Assembly: GCA_035578155.1 (NCBI GenBank)
Contig: JAPWDM010000009.1
Span: 5,120,001-5,184,000, forward strand
Direction of reading: 5' to 3'
DNA: 64,000 nucleotides
From: Brachynemurus nebulosus
Taxonomy: Eukaryota; Arthropoda; Insecta; Neuroptera; Myrmeleontidae
This document shows, piece by piece, positions 46,287-58,097 of this stretch; the first letter of the stretch is position 1, and every line of letters starts with the position of its first letter. The notes beneath the pieces were generated by a model. The model was not told the origin of the DNA and searched no databases. It was given only the letters and a program-made list of their open reading frames with translations. The position numbers were made by a program, and so were the translations under genes.

Positions 46287-46583
46287 TTGGGTATCTACAA
46301 ACTAAATTGTCAGGAATGTCATAGTTTTTACATTGGTCAAACTCGCGCAGAAGTTTTGAAACCCGCAGAGCCGAACACTTCAGATGCTACAGACTCCGCT
46401 TTTGCCAGACATTTAATCGACACAGGACACATACGGGAAAGAAACGTTACAGTTTTACACGAAGCAAATAATGGACCCAGACTAAATATTTTAGAAGCTA
46501 TTGAAATTTACAAACACAATTCTGAATTACTCTTAAATGATTATACCGATATTTACAATTCCAATTTATTTTCTGTTTTATAA
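46287..46583 (+). pseudogene. Penelope-like element GIY-YIG endonuclease, truncated and frameshifted
   Basis: This is the C-terminal DNA-nicking domain of a Penelope-like retroelement polyprotein. The frame has no ATG; it opens with TTG directly before GIYKLNCQECHSFYIGQT, so both GIY and YIG motifs are present. The domain continues as ATDSAFARHLIDTGH, then LNILEAIEIYKHNSELLLND, which is the usual end of PLE endonucleases, and stops near NSNLFSVL. Between YIGQT and NTSDATD the reading is off-frame (EVLKPAEPN). The neighbouring frame over these bases reads like the expected R..F..R..EH helix, so two compensating frameshifts have removed the catalytic arginine region. No reverse transcriptase is visible upstream: the copy is 5'-truncated. 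The 3' region runs to about 46860. Confidence 0.85.
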
Positions 46584-46750
46584 TTTTTGTATACGACTGT
46601 ATATCCTCCTTTATTTGTTTATATGTCACATGTCTCTAACTCGCCTAAACTTGTTTTCCTTGTTTTTGACTCCGCTCACTACTTCTATCCCCACTAATTT
46701 TCCCATCATCCATGGCTACAATTTGTAAGTTAAGATTTAGGATAAATAGG

Positions 46751-46805
46751 CATGTATCTGAATGTAATCTTTACACTTCTGAGAATAGTTATATTGACCG
46801 AAACA
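46751..46805 (+). ncRNA. Hammerhead-like motif in the PLE 3' region (decayed)
   Basis: Parts in order: CATGT (46751-46755), hairpin TGTAA-TCT-TTACA (about 46763-46775), CTGA (46779-46782), then CGAAACATG (46799-46807). CATGT pairs with ACATG as stem III and the hairpin gives stem I, the layout of a hammerhead. Stem II is not convincing and the conserved G after CUGAN is A here, so activity is doubtful. Hammerheads are known in PLEs, and the position after the endonuclease fits. Confidence 0.4.
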
Positions 46806-46861
46806 TGTCATAAGAGTTTTTATATTCAATAAAAGTAGTATTTGGTAAAGTATCTTTATTT

Positions 46862-47881
46862 ACTAACGCATTTTCCAATTTACCGCCTGAAATGAACTCT
46901 CAAATTCAAAAATTCACCTCTTTAGAATGCGTCATCGCACTGTGTACCCCCCTAAGTGGTTCAATAAGTATCCTGCTTTGCCAATTTTAATACGGAACAC
47001 TAACAGTGATGGCCAAAGTAAATTTTCGTTAATATTTTACCAATATCTGAAACTAATTGTTCCTCAAGAACATAAATTTCATTATGTTTTCTGATGGAAC
47101 GTAAATATTTTTGATATCCGTATATTTTTTAATATATTATTTTTTGTAATATAACTTTTTATTTTTGTAACGGACTGTAGTAGCCTATAAAAAAAAAAAA
47201 ACAATCTGTTGACATTTGATTGAATGACTATGAAATTATAATATATGATTATTAATTTAAATGTTAATAAATACTTATTTCTTTTTTCTTTTTGAAAAAC
47301 AAGAATTTTTTTATAAATCTTTAAATGCCTATTCTTATTTACATCATTTGAAATTTTTTTTTTAAATTTTATGTTAATCTAAGAGTACTTTATAGAAACA
47401 CCAGTTCTGTGAGAGTTTCCCGTGTATACCAAGAATAACTTGATGATACGGTGTTACTATCATATGTTCTTAAGTAGTACGACGTCCTATTATAGCAGTA
47501 CCACAATGACATTTAAATATTGAAAGAATTTATTATCCAACGACTGTAATCACAAAAATATTTCCAAAATGAAAATCTCGCTTAATCAAAAATAAAAATA
47601 TTTTTTGATAGCAGATTAATTTATTATATGTAAAGTGAACATTTAAAATTTAACATAAATAACAGGCGCAGGCAGTGTCCGGCTGAACCAGAACCAGAAG
47701 TACTACTGCATAGTAGTCACTGAAGTCGTAAGACATTTTTTTTTTGTGTATAACAAAACATATTACAAAAATAATCAATAACCACTGGTTAAAAAAATTT
47801 AAATGAATGTTTAAAATGATTAATTAACGAATAATGACCGAATGAGTGAGTAGGTGCACAAAGGGTACACAGTGGTGAGAT
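46862..47881. other. No gene recognised
   Basis: AT-rich with homopolymers; nothing recognised. Confidence 0.5.
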
Positions 47882-47885
47882 TTAA

Positions 47886-49043
47886 CCCTTTCGTGCACGT
47901 GTCATTACAAAATTTTCAAGAAACTTTGGTATTGTTTGCGAACGAATATTTGCTTTCAATATTTTTAAGAAAATAAAAGTCTTTTTAAATGAAAAAATTT
48001 TATCAATTTAGTGAAATATTCTATAAAAATTGGGTAATTAACCCTAGTGACGTCATCTCAACCAAACGTGTACACTGGATAGAAAAAACAACTTTTTCAA
48101 GAAAAACTTTGACGTCTTCATAGGAAAAATGTGAAAATTCACGTCAACATTACCCGAACATCATCGTTTAACTTACACAAAATTAAATTTTTACCATGTT
48201 TATGTCATAAATGAGTAAAAATAAAATCATTTATTGGCACAAAAGATGTGTTTGGCCAGATCGTCATAGGAATTCAAAGCTGACCCGAATTGTATTTCCC
48301 CAAAAACAAAAAAAAAATATAAAACCCGAGAATCCATCCTCAAATCTAAACTTTTATGGTGTAAGATTAATTTTTCATCAAAACACGTAAAAATTTGTTA
48401 TATCAAATAATAACGAGACTATTTTCACTTAAAAATTTGGCCCTCTGACTATAACATAGGCGAATTCAGGGAGGTGGCTATGGGGGCTGCAGCCCCCCCC
48501 CCCTTTGCCAGACAATAGGTAATTTTTTTTTAGTTAAACACACAATTTAGAACAGACAATTCCCCAAAATTCCTCCTGAGGTTAGAGGCAGCCCCCCCTT
48601 TCAACTGGCTGGATCCGCCCTTGGACTATAAGCACGATTAGATTATTTAAACTTGGCTTTTTCTTTTGATTTTGTTTGTGTTTTTTGATTTTGCTTTTGT
48701 TTTTTGCTTTTTGTTTTATTTTGTATTTATTTATTTATTTTTTTTAAATTTTAATCCAGTTTGGTAACATTTTCAAAAATCTGGGCGACACACCTAACTC
48801 CCCCTCACGATCCGCTCTCTGAAAGAAATCTGAAATTGGCTAGAAATAGGTTTTTGAAAAGGCTCTGTCATTTACTGAGCAAAACTATAAATGTGGAAAA
48901 AGAGGAACCCAATTTTTTTTTATGAAACTTGCGTTTTTTTGTTAAAATTTGTCACATATTCTGGACTGAAATTAAATATTTTAATAAAGTGATAAAAAAA
49001 GTTCTGTCGAATAATGTTAGTTATCCCAAACTACCATAAAGGG
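47886..49043. mobile_element. TTAA-flanked piggyBac-type element (probable)
   Basis: TTAA on both sides (47882-47885, 49044-49047). The ends CCCTTTCGTGCACG and, reversed, CCCTTTATGGTAG share only CCCTTT, so the pairing is plausible but not certain. It contains the nested hAT at 48455-48623 and a TGACGTCA at 48050. No transposase. Confidence 0.45.
48455..48623. mobile_element. GC-rich hAT MITE, 169 bp
   Basis: The exact 8-bp duplication GACTATAA flanks it (48447-48454, 48624-48631). Inverted ends: CATAGGCGAATTCAGGGAGG and, reversed, CAAGGGCGGATCCAGCCAG. Inner blocks GGGGGCTGCAGCCCCCC and GGCAGCCCCCCC are also inverted. Confidence 0.85.
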
Positions 49044-49047
49044 TTAA

Positions 49048-50049
49048 TAAAGCTCGATAAATCCGTACATATTTAGGTGTATGATTCAGAGCAAACTTAT
49101 ATTTACATATACATACATAACCCTTTAATCTAAAAATAAGTCTAAAAGCCTATTGTAAATAAAATATAATAAGTAAATGACAATCGGTCGGTGGTTTAAG
49201 ATTATTTGTTGTACACACAGATAGGGGGCCAATGTGGGACCCCCCACATCGCGCTACTGTTGAGCTAACTACTGACCAGAGACAATACCGCCCATTTGTC
49301 CACTTCATATTAATGTATTATTATAAATGTAATATAGTCATATCATTAGACAATCATATTTATCATTTTGTTTTGTAAAGTTGGTAGCACTGGTTTCGTT
49401 TGTTTATAAATGTTATGTTACGTTGGAACACTGATGGTGGAGGTTATAAACAGTCAATTGTTCTAGCTTGTATTGGTTTTATTTTATTTTTTTTAATAGT
49501 TTGGTATTCCTGTATGGTTTTTAAGGTTGGTAACACTGCTACCGTATTCTTTGTTAGTTAGCCTTCAATCAGATATTTTAATGGAATGAGCTTGAAATAT
49601 TACTTTTCATAATCATCTACATATATTTATTAATAATAGTGTACCCGGTGTTACAAAAAATGTGTATAAACTAGTTGCATTCTTGAAGTTATTTTGTACT
49701 TGGTAACATAAAGTTTTCAGATTTTTGACATAATTTTGGAATACACTGTAAGTACAGGTATTGCTTCGCAATTGTCCAAGTTATTCGTCAATAGTATAGA
49801 TAAAAATGAAATATCGAACTATTTTAGTTCTGATTTAAAATATCCAATTTTATGATCACGATTTTTTTCCTAAATTTATAATACTATTAATTTTGGTGAA
49901 TACTATCAAATTATCTTCAAATGACTCATATAATCGATAGATTCGAACCTGTACACAATAAAATTCGATCAGCCATTTTGACAAGTATGTTAACTCTACT
50001 ATTCGAGCAAAAAGGAATATTGTGACTCATACGGCACCTCACTAAGGTA
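49048..50049. other. No gene recognised
   Basis: ATGTGGGACCCCCCACAT (about 49233) is a 7-bp-arm hairpin in a locally GC-rich patch. GTTGGTA(G/A)CACTG occurs twice (49379, 49527). Confidence 0.4.
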
Positions 50050-50053
50050 TAAG

Positions 50054-50560
50054 TGCACTGTTAAAAATTTTTACAACATATCATGTTGGTATTTAATTGC
50101 CAACACTAAATATTGTAAAATTACATTTTGAAATGTTTAGAACATTTTTCTATGTAAAATTACATTGTAGAATGTTTTACCTTACATTTCGGCTGTAACT
50201 TTACGCCACTCAATGTAAATTAATTATGTACGACATGTAAAATTACATTGTCAACTCAACTGACGCCGTCAACTGCGCAGAATCAATCACGCGATACCGA
50301 TAATTTATATCAAAAAGACCGGTAATTTACATACAATTACAGTAAATTTTCGTTTCGAAATGTAATTTTACTATTTTAGCGTGTGAAATACCACTTTTAT
50401 ATGTAATTTTTGCATCAAAATATTTAAAATTACAGTGAATATTTATTTTTACACAAAATTTCATATTTTACAACTAAATTATTTAAATTTACTAACACAT
50501 TGTAATTTTCAAGACACATATTGTAAAAAGTTACTATATTTTTATTGTAATAATACATAT
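50054..50560. repeat. Cluster of TGTAAAATTACA-type palindromes
   Basis: Copies or variants of TGTAAAATTACA occur at about 50116, 50154, 50240, 50360 (as TGTAATTTTACT), 50401 and 50500. They form a patch that may be the core of an unclassified MITE or a decayed binding-site array. Outer ends were not found. Confidence 0.4.
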
Positions 50561-50811
50561 TTTTTTAACAATGATAGTCATCGAAAGTTCAAAAATCTCT
50601 TGGAAATAGTAAAATTCAACAAACATATGGTTTGTTTGAGGGGTCGTTTGTACAAGCTGGTGTAATAATTTTAAAACAAATGTACATAATAATCGAACAG
50701 AAACGATTTACTGCAAAGCAAATCAAAGAAAATATGAATAGAAAAACCAAAATCAAGATCTACATGTCAAAACATAAAAACAACAAATTGAAAAAGTAAT
50801 TGTCAATCTAA

Positions 50812-50839
50812 CATGTTTCGGCCACCGGGCCATCTTCAG
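50812..50839 (-). ncRNA. Hammerhead-like core on the minus strand
   Basis: Reversed, it reads CTGAAGATGGCCCGGTGGCC then GAAACATG. CTGAAGA and GAAAC match the hammerhead core exactly (CUGANGA ... GAAA), with stem II GGCC/GGCC and loop CGGT. A closing stem III was not found upstream. This is probably the 3' end of another PLE remnant. Confidence 0.45.
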
Positions 50840-50859
50840 AGATTATGGCAAGAATCAAT

Positions 50860-52316
50860 ACTCGATAAAAAAACAGCAAAAAAATATAAAGTAGAATTAT
50901 AAAAGTCAAAAAGTCTTTAAAAGCCACATATCAAGATTGATGAAGAACTAACTACAAAGAAGGTATATTCTTTTTGATTATTATTTAACATAATTACCTG
51001 CAGTTGGAATAACTCCAAAGTTTATTTACAAATGTACATGTTAAGGTAAGAATTGGAACTTAAAATAGGTACAAAATAATTTTATTGCTTGAAATTTTAA
51101 TTTTCGCGGACTTTATGCGCGAAAAATGACCAATTTTCACCCACATTCTTTGAGCATCACTGTATGGTGAAACATTTTACTGTGCAGAAAGGATTATTTT
51201 TATTAGACATATTGCATTTCGAATTGATTGAGTACACCTAACACACATGAAAAAGAGCAAACCAAATAATAAAGTTGCTGAATTAAATTATAAATATCAG
51301 TGTAATCGTTTAAAAGTTATTACAAGCCACAATAAAATTTCGAGGTGGAAAATAGAAAAATATTTTTTAAGCGAATCAAATATTAATACACACTAAATCT
51401 CTATTCCAACAACATCCACTTATAAATTACACAAAAAACCACATCTTAAACGAACGAACGGTTTGAATGAATCCACTACCTTTTCACCCCCCACCCCCTC
51501 ACCTTTCCGTAGGTGGGTATACCTAAGAATTAATAGTCATCGTAATAGTTTGTAAACGCAAACCGAAATAAATATATAAGCAAACGTTGAAAATATATTT
51601 GTATTTATTCCGGTGACTCCGGTTTGCCGCACCGGATTTGTGTGCATTTAGTACGGGATCCGGTTACAGGAAATGGCCACTGTATTATTTTATAAGAATA
51701 AGAGTGTTGTTTGTTTTGTTCTGAATGGCGATGAAGATGAATACCGTAAACAAGGGAGTTATAAGTAGTAACCGTACTGGGACGGGGTACGGTCAGTCCG
51801 GTTATGGGACGTTCATGTGCGGTTAAAACCTCTTTAACCGACCGACAAGCGCTTTTAACAAATAATTCATTTATTTTCGTGTTTTGTGTTCTAAATCGAC
51901 ATTATTTATCCAACTGGCTATAGAGCCTCTTGCCTCGTGTATTTGAACCTTTTGAACATAGCATCAGCACTATTCGGAAAAAGATAGAAACATTTTAATT
52001 CATTTTAATTAAATCATGAAATTTTGCCGTTGCGGTCGGGGTAAAAGTCAAAATTTAATATTCTATTATGAATATATACGGTTACAACAAAACTAACCTC
52101 AACTAGAAAAATGAAATATACTCCTCAAAAAAATTTAAGAAATATTAAAAATTTTTTAACCTTTTTTGAATTTCAATTTAATTAAAAAAGAGGTTGTATT
52201 TTTGCTCTGAAGTATTTTAGAGTATGAACCCGTCGACTTTTTGGCAACAATTCAAGAGAAAAAAATGTTTAAAGAATAATTTAAACTTAAAACAAACTTG
52301 GTTAACGTAGTTATTC
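50860..52316. other. No gene recognised; GC-richer patch at 51480-51860
   Basis: The patch has CCGGTGACTCCGGTTTGCCG, CACCGGATTT and GGGACGGGGTACGG and few homopolymers. It may be conserved non-coding host sequence, but I find no reading frame or promoter that stands out. Confidence 0.35.
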
Positions 52317-53130
52317 CGAAATAGTCAGGTACAAAAGTATATATTATATCAGCAAAAAAATTTTCTTTTATCAAAAATTCCATTTTTTGGTATGGCACTC
52401 GAACCATTTTTTAGTATGGGTACTCAACTACTCGACAGTAGTTTTAATAAAAAATTGTAATACTTACATCAAAGATAAGTATTTTAAACAAAAGTAGTTT
52501 ACTTACATATTTTATTTTTATTTGCATCTTACAAACGTTTAATATTAAATTTTACAATTTTCCTTAGTGTGATATTTGAAGTAAAGAATAGGATGGCGCC
52601 TGAGGGGCGTCTTTCGATTGCAAAGGGTATTTATTGTGTCGCCGTGGCGGCGCCTATCGAGTGCAAAGGGTTAATAATGAATTAATATTCTTCAGTTATT
52701 ATATTTGTAATATGTTGTTTGTTTTTTTTAATTTCCGCACGCTTATGTTGTAGCAATATAAAAGCATTGTTGAAAAAGCGTTGTAAAAATGTTGTAAAAT
52801 GATGTTTATCAATTATATTTCAAAAACGACGTTGTGAATATTTTTTTTTCTTATTAAATATTATGGTTTATAACTTTCTGTTTTATAACATATTAAATTT
52901 TTATCAAATTCCTTTGAACGTTTCCTTTTCTTCAAAAAGCTTAAGTTTTCCCATAAGAGCCCGTGTTAAAATTACAAAGCTTTTAAATCGTTTTTCTCAA
53001 AATTGAGCTAGTCAATTTTAATCGGTATGGCCTCGCATTATTGGTACTGAAGTATATAAATATCCAGAGAAGTTTTGTTAAAATCCTTTAAAAAAAATTG
53101 TTTTATCGACCTTAACCAGATAATAGCATT
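52317..53130 (-). mobile_element. Three-copy MITE family, copy 2 (inverted, with insertion)
   Basis: Aligns in reverse with 44130-44577 and 58098-58800. The outer end reads CCTTAACCAG on the right. The left part is separated by about 300 bp of unrelated sequence (52376-52674). Fewer homopolymer changes separate it from copy 3 than from copy 1. Confidence 0.65.
52376..52674. mobile_element. Insertion with one piggyBac-type end
   Basis: The right end reads CGAGTGCAAAGGGTTAA (reversed: TTAACCCTTTGCACTCG). A second CGATTGCAAAGGG-like unit lies at 52614-52627, and the GC blocks GGCGCC are repeated. The left end is not defined: no matching TTAA was found, so it may be deleted. Confidence 0.4.
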
Positions 53131-53743
53131 ACTTTTGAGCTATTGAGCAATTCCGTGCATCACAATTCTTGATTTTGGCCTTGACGATTATTTTGCAAAT
53201 TAACATTACCTTACAGAAATAAACATTTTTGAATTCAAATAGCAAAAGTGGTCGATTTAAGCTTTAAAATACTCTTTTCAAATTGGTGTTCCTTTAATTT
53301 TTTTGATGAGTATACTACAAATCGAAAAATATTTTCTAAATTACTTACCTAAGCTTTCTTCTCACACGATATGAAATTAAAAGCCCTAACGCCCAAGAAA
53401 CAATAAATGCTAAAAAATATCGTCGAACCAACATCCTGTGACATCGTAGGCTATCATTACAGATATAAGATTTGTTTCCAATTGAGAGGGTTGGTTCGTT
53501 CGTTATTTCTTCTTTTTTTTTCCTGTTCTGCGTTAGTGTTTATAAAATATGAAAACAAGTGAAGCACTGATTGAATTGATTTAATCTTTTGATCATCCTT
53601 GTTATAAATAAGCCTTAATCGGTATACGATATTAAGTCACCACCCACTCAGCCACCGACCGTCAACCATATTCTATATTAAGTGTGTATATGTGTATATA
53701 TGTATCGTTAAATAGTTGGTTGATATAGAGAAGCCTATAGACT
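53131..53743. other. No gene recognised
   Basis: AT-rich spacer; a GTATAT run near 53690. Confidence 0.5.
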
Positions 53744-53745
53744 TA

Positions 53746-54101
53746 CGCTCTCAAAACGATTTCTTTGTTCAAAGATTAAAAATTTCTTTGATTTTTGTTT
53801 CATTGAATCAAAAAAAAAAAAATATTTCTTTAAATCAAACAAAAGAGTTTTTTGATTCACAAATATTTTTTTGAATTTTTTTTTACTAGTCAAAGAAATA
53901 TTTGTTTGAATCAAAAAAAAATTTTTCTTTGATTTAAAGAAATATTTGTTTGATTTACAAAAGTCTTTTCTTTGATTTAGAGAAATATTTGTTTGATTAA
54001 AAAAAATCTTTTCTGTGATTTAAAGAAATATATTTTTGATTTAAAGAAACAAAAATCAAAGAAATTTTTAATTTTCGAACCAAGAAATCGGTTCGAGAGT
54101 G
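53746..54101. mobile_element. TA-flanked MITE with 54-bp inverted ends and internal repeats
   Basis: TA flanks it (53744-53745, 54102-54103). The left end starts CGCTCTCAAAACGATTTCTT and the right end, reversed, CACTCTCGAACCGATTTCTT. Both continue as TTTAAAAATTTCTTTGATTT-like sequence to GTTTC. The interior repeats AAAGAAATATTTGTTTGA about five times. Confidence 0.75.
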
Positions 54102-54103
54102 TA

Positions 54104-57100
54104 CCAGTCGTCATTTGAGAAATATATTCTAGAGTTCGTAATTTTTGTAGAGAGAAATTTATTTTCGACAAAAATTTTCTCTCTTATTATTGCAATGGAA
54201 GGCTGGAGAAAGGCTTATACTAAAATTTTTTTTAATTCATCTCAAAAGTATGCTAAAAAGTACGGATATGGAGAAGTAGTAATTGGTACATGACCTCCTA
54301 AACGTCATTAAACTTACTAAATTTTTTAAATTTCTTAAGAATCATAAATTGGATACCAGAATGAGGAAACTGGAACTGAATTTTAAGTTTCCAAAGTCGT
54401 TTTTTTTCAGTTTTACCAAGACTGCGTATTTAAGATTACTAGGAAGAAGATTTCTCTGGGAATCAATCATATTTCTACAGGGAATTTCGATATTTTGATT
54501 GCAAAAATGGAAAGTTGATACCTACCCAAATTACCATAATTCAACCATTCATTTCCACCAAGCTTGGCTGGAGGGAAAAAAGAAATTTTTGTTTCGATGA
54601 CGTAGTAAAATTTACTAATACTTTTGGAATGAATGTTGGTTTTCGAAGGCATTCTTCTAATTTTCATCAAAAGCAAGCATATGTCGGATCAAGCGTGGAT
54701 GTAGGGAATGATCCCCTCTCCAGCCCCCTACGAAGAAAAAGAAAGGAAGAACTTAGCTGTTGATTTTTTACCAAAAAATACGGATTTCTTCGATTTAAAC
54801 AAAATTTTACTTGATTGCCAAGTATAGAACAAGATTCTGTACCTAAACAGATTTTGGGCGAATAATTTTTGACCACTCAGATACCTACTATCTGAACCTG
54901 ATCTAATACATATCGAAAAAATATGTACTTGCTGAACAAATGATTTCGTGTATGGCCAACTTTAATTAACTGTAATAATATAATCTTACATTTTATAAAA
55001 TACACGAAAGAAATCAAACGACGACCCTAATCTATAGTCGAAGAGTTATTACCACTTACCAGTACTGTTGAAAATACAAATAGCAAAAATGAGATAGAAA
55101 TACGCAAGCAGTAGTTGTAAATATTTGCAATAATTTATACTTTCTTTCAAAGCTGGTTACTGCCAGGCTTACTCATACATATACTTTGTAATCTCTTATT
55201 CAATACTTTCAAAATTACTTATTTACCAGAAGTTATACCCAGACAATCTTCTCTGTTCTTGTATACAAACGAAATATTACAGATTGCTACTTATTTATAG
55301 CTATAGTTAGTTATTTCTAATATGATTATTATTTATATTGGATTATTTTCTTTATATTCAATTTAATGAATGAAAATAATATATAAGAGAGGTAAAAGCA
55401 AAAAATGGCACACAGAGGGAAAATAGAGAATCATTAATAAAGAATGAAATACTTGGGAAAATTTGTTTCGTTAAAAAAGGAAGCCTTTTAAAGACTGGAA
55501 CAGAATGTTTGGTTTCTTTGTTTAAAACGTCCCAATAAAAATTCTCATGTCCGAACTTGAAATTTATCGAAGGAAATGGTGGTGCTACTAACAGTATACG
55601 GTCTAAAAACTTTAACTAATTGTATACCAATCGAATGTTGTAGGTGTCAGAACCCGGGCTTGAAAAGGGGGTCCGAAACGGGCCCGCTAAAGTTCTGGAC
55701 AAAAGAGAAAAAGATTGATTATTCTTTTTTTGGTTCCCCATTTATGATTTTGTGGAAAAATTTTTTTGAAAAATTGATTTTTGTTTTGTCTTTGGGGTCG
55801 AGTTTGATTCCTGATTGACAGGAGACTCACAAAAAAAATTCTACAGAAATTTTACGAAAACAAACAAACTGGTCTTTTTGATATTAAGACCGAAAACTGG
55901 TAAAACGGAAGACGTATTGAATCAATTCGGTTTTTTTCCGAAGTTATTCGCCGTAATAATTTGTAGTTTCGCACAGAGATAGATTATGGTAGCTCAATTT
56001 TATGTTCAAAATGTCGAATTTTTATACTGAGGTTAATTTTCGGAGATAAATTGAGAAATGGATGAGAAACTTTTTTGAGCGTCGAATTCAAAAATATGTA
56101 TAATGTATGTTCTTATGCATTTTTCTAAAACATTTTTCGAGAAAAATGCTTAAAATGTGCTGTCTTCCACCCTTATAACCCAAAGAATGGATCGTCCAGA
56201 AGAATTCGGAAAAAGATTCTTAGATGATTTCTCCCAAATAAAATTTACACTTGCCCAAACTCGCCAAATTCATCCGTCATTAATGATACTCTTATTTTAC
56301 CAGTTTTGGGTTACAATCGCCTGATTGTATAACAAAAACTCCAAGCCATTATCTATCTGTAACACAAAACTAATTTTATTGTATAAATGTATATATGTAT
56401 ATTTTGTCAATAAAATTTTTGACCGCAATAAATGGAAAACGAAATGGTGGTGCGAGGAAAGTGCTGTTTGTCGGGAAAATAAGTGACGGTCACTATTGAA
56501 ATTTCATTCGCATTCACCGCAGCTGAACAATATTGAGTATTTGAGTATAAAAGTATTTATAAATGAGTAAGGTAGTTTGGGTACTTTATTTTCAACACAT
56601 TTCAATCCTCAATCTTCATTGATTGTATTACTTCATTTTCCATAATGTGTATAAAGGCAGACAAGGATCGGTAGCGACCCACAAAAACGAATAGAGAAGT
56701 TTTATATTACTTGCTTAGAATATGTAAATACAGTAAGATATAAAAATATTGGTCCATATCTAATAATTATTTATCTACAATCAGCAAACCAGATCATTTT
56801 GTATCTGATTGTATTTTACCGATTTCTGGGGTTCCGTACGTTAAAAGGCAAAATGGAACCCAGAGGTTTTTCTTAAAAACTACGTAACGTAGGAATTTGA
56901 GATTTGATTTCATATTAGGTTTTGATGACGTTTAAAATGGAGGATCAGCACAGAATAACCAGAAGCGATATTTCCGTCTCTACTTACTGTGCCCACTGTA
57001 GCCGGCGAGTGACTAGTACCCGTGTATCTACACAAACATGCGAATGTGTTAGTGTAATATGTTGATGAATGACTACGCACATTGCATATATGTATAATAT

Positions 57101-57714
57101 ATACTACCATGGCCACCCCATTTAAGTAACAACCAACAATTAAAAAAAATAAATTTATTTATTTTAAGAAAGAGAAAGATATCCCTTTAGAATTTTCTTG
57201 TTCGATAGAATTTTTACACTTAAATACCAACAACACACTTCATATTTTTTTCTATTTAAATTTCACGAGTTGATTAAAAAAAACAATAACATAAGAACAA
57301 TGTGAACAATGTGACAAACAGTAACAGACTAAATCAGAAGCGGTGTAAATTGTAGCTTATCGCAACTTACGACCGACAGATTTTTACATGTACACTTATT
57401 CTGTCTAATCTGGGGGAAAATTTTTAATTAATCGTGAGGTATCATTTCTAAAAATATTTTTTTTCATAAAATTTTTGATCCAGTAATTTTAATGATATAG
57501 TTTAAAATTTGCTAAACGTTACCGTGCCATGGTCCTGATCAGCAAGGTTCACTTGTAAATTTTCACTCGTAAATTATCGGAAAACTATGGGCTTTTTTCG
57601 ATAGTGTAATGGCTATTGAAAAAAAATTAAATAACAAGGAGGCATCACAAACAAATTTGTATAAGATTTAAGTAGACATACACAAATTAAAAAAAAAATT
57701 AATTTGTTCTCTTG
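54104..57714. other. No gene recognised (3.6 kb)
   Basis: AT-rich with short open frames that do not resemble known proteins. GGGGTTCCGTACGTTAAAAG then GCAAAATGGAACCC (about 56829-56862) is the head of the widespread insect GGTTCCG repeat. A short hairpin lies near 54149-54183 (GAGAGAAATTT / AAATTTTCTCTC). Confidence 0.45.
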
Positions 57715-57790
57715 ACTGCTCACTCTACGGGACCCTAATTGTACAAGGTCTGCTCGCTCTTGATCAACTTTTGTTTAATTGTTATTCGTT
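57715..57790 (+). repeat. Second fragment of the GGAACCCT..CTCGCTCTTGA repeat
   Basis: TACGGGACCCTAATTGTACA then CTGCTCGCTCTTGATCAACT. It parallels 45028-45105 and probably derives from the same family. Confidence 0.4.
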
Positions 57791-58097
57791 TACTACAATT
57801 CTAGTGTACTATTAAATTTTATGATTTGGTGGGGACTGATAATTTATGTACGGGAGTGTATATAATAATGTTTGTTTGTACATGAAAACCCTAATATCCG
57901 TTTAAAACCAATTGCAATTTAGTGTTTTTGGTCAATGACAATTTATACTTTAGTGTATATATTTACTCCGAATTTACTCCGAAATAATTAGAAAATATTC
58001 AACGTAGTTCGTTTGACACAACAGCTTGTTTTATTTGAAAGAATATTACAGAGACTTAGATGAAATACAAGCGCGACATATTATATAGTTTGTATTA

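Noticed and set aside
54099..54763. Overlapping frames of 64-82 codons as a small gene
   Set aside because: They overlap in different frames, have no shared composition signal and match nothing known to me.
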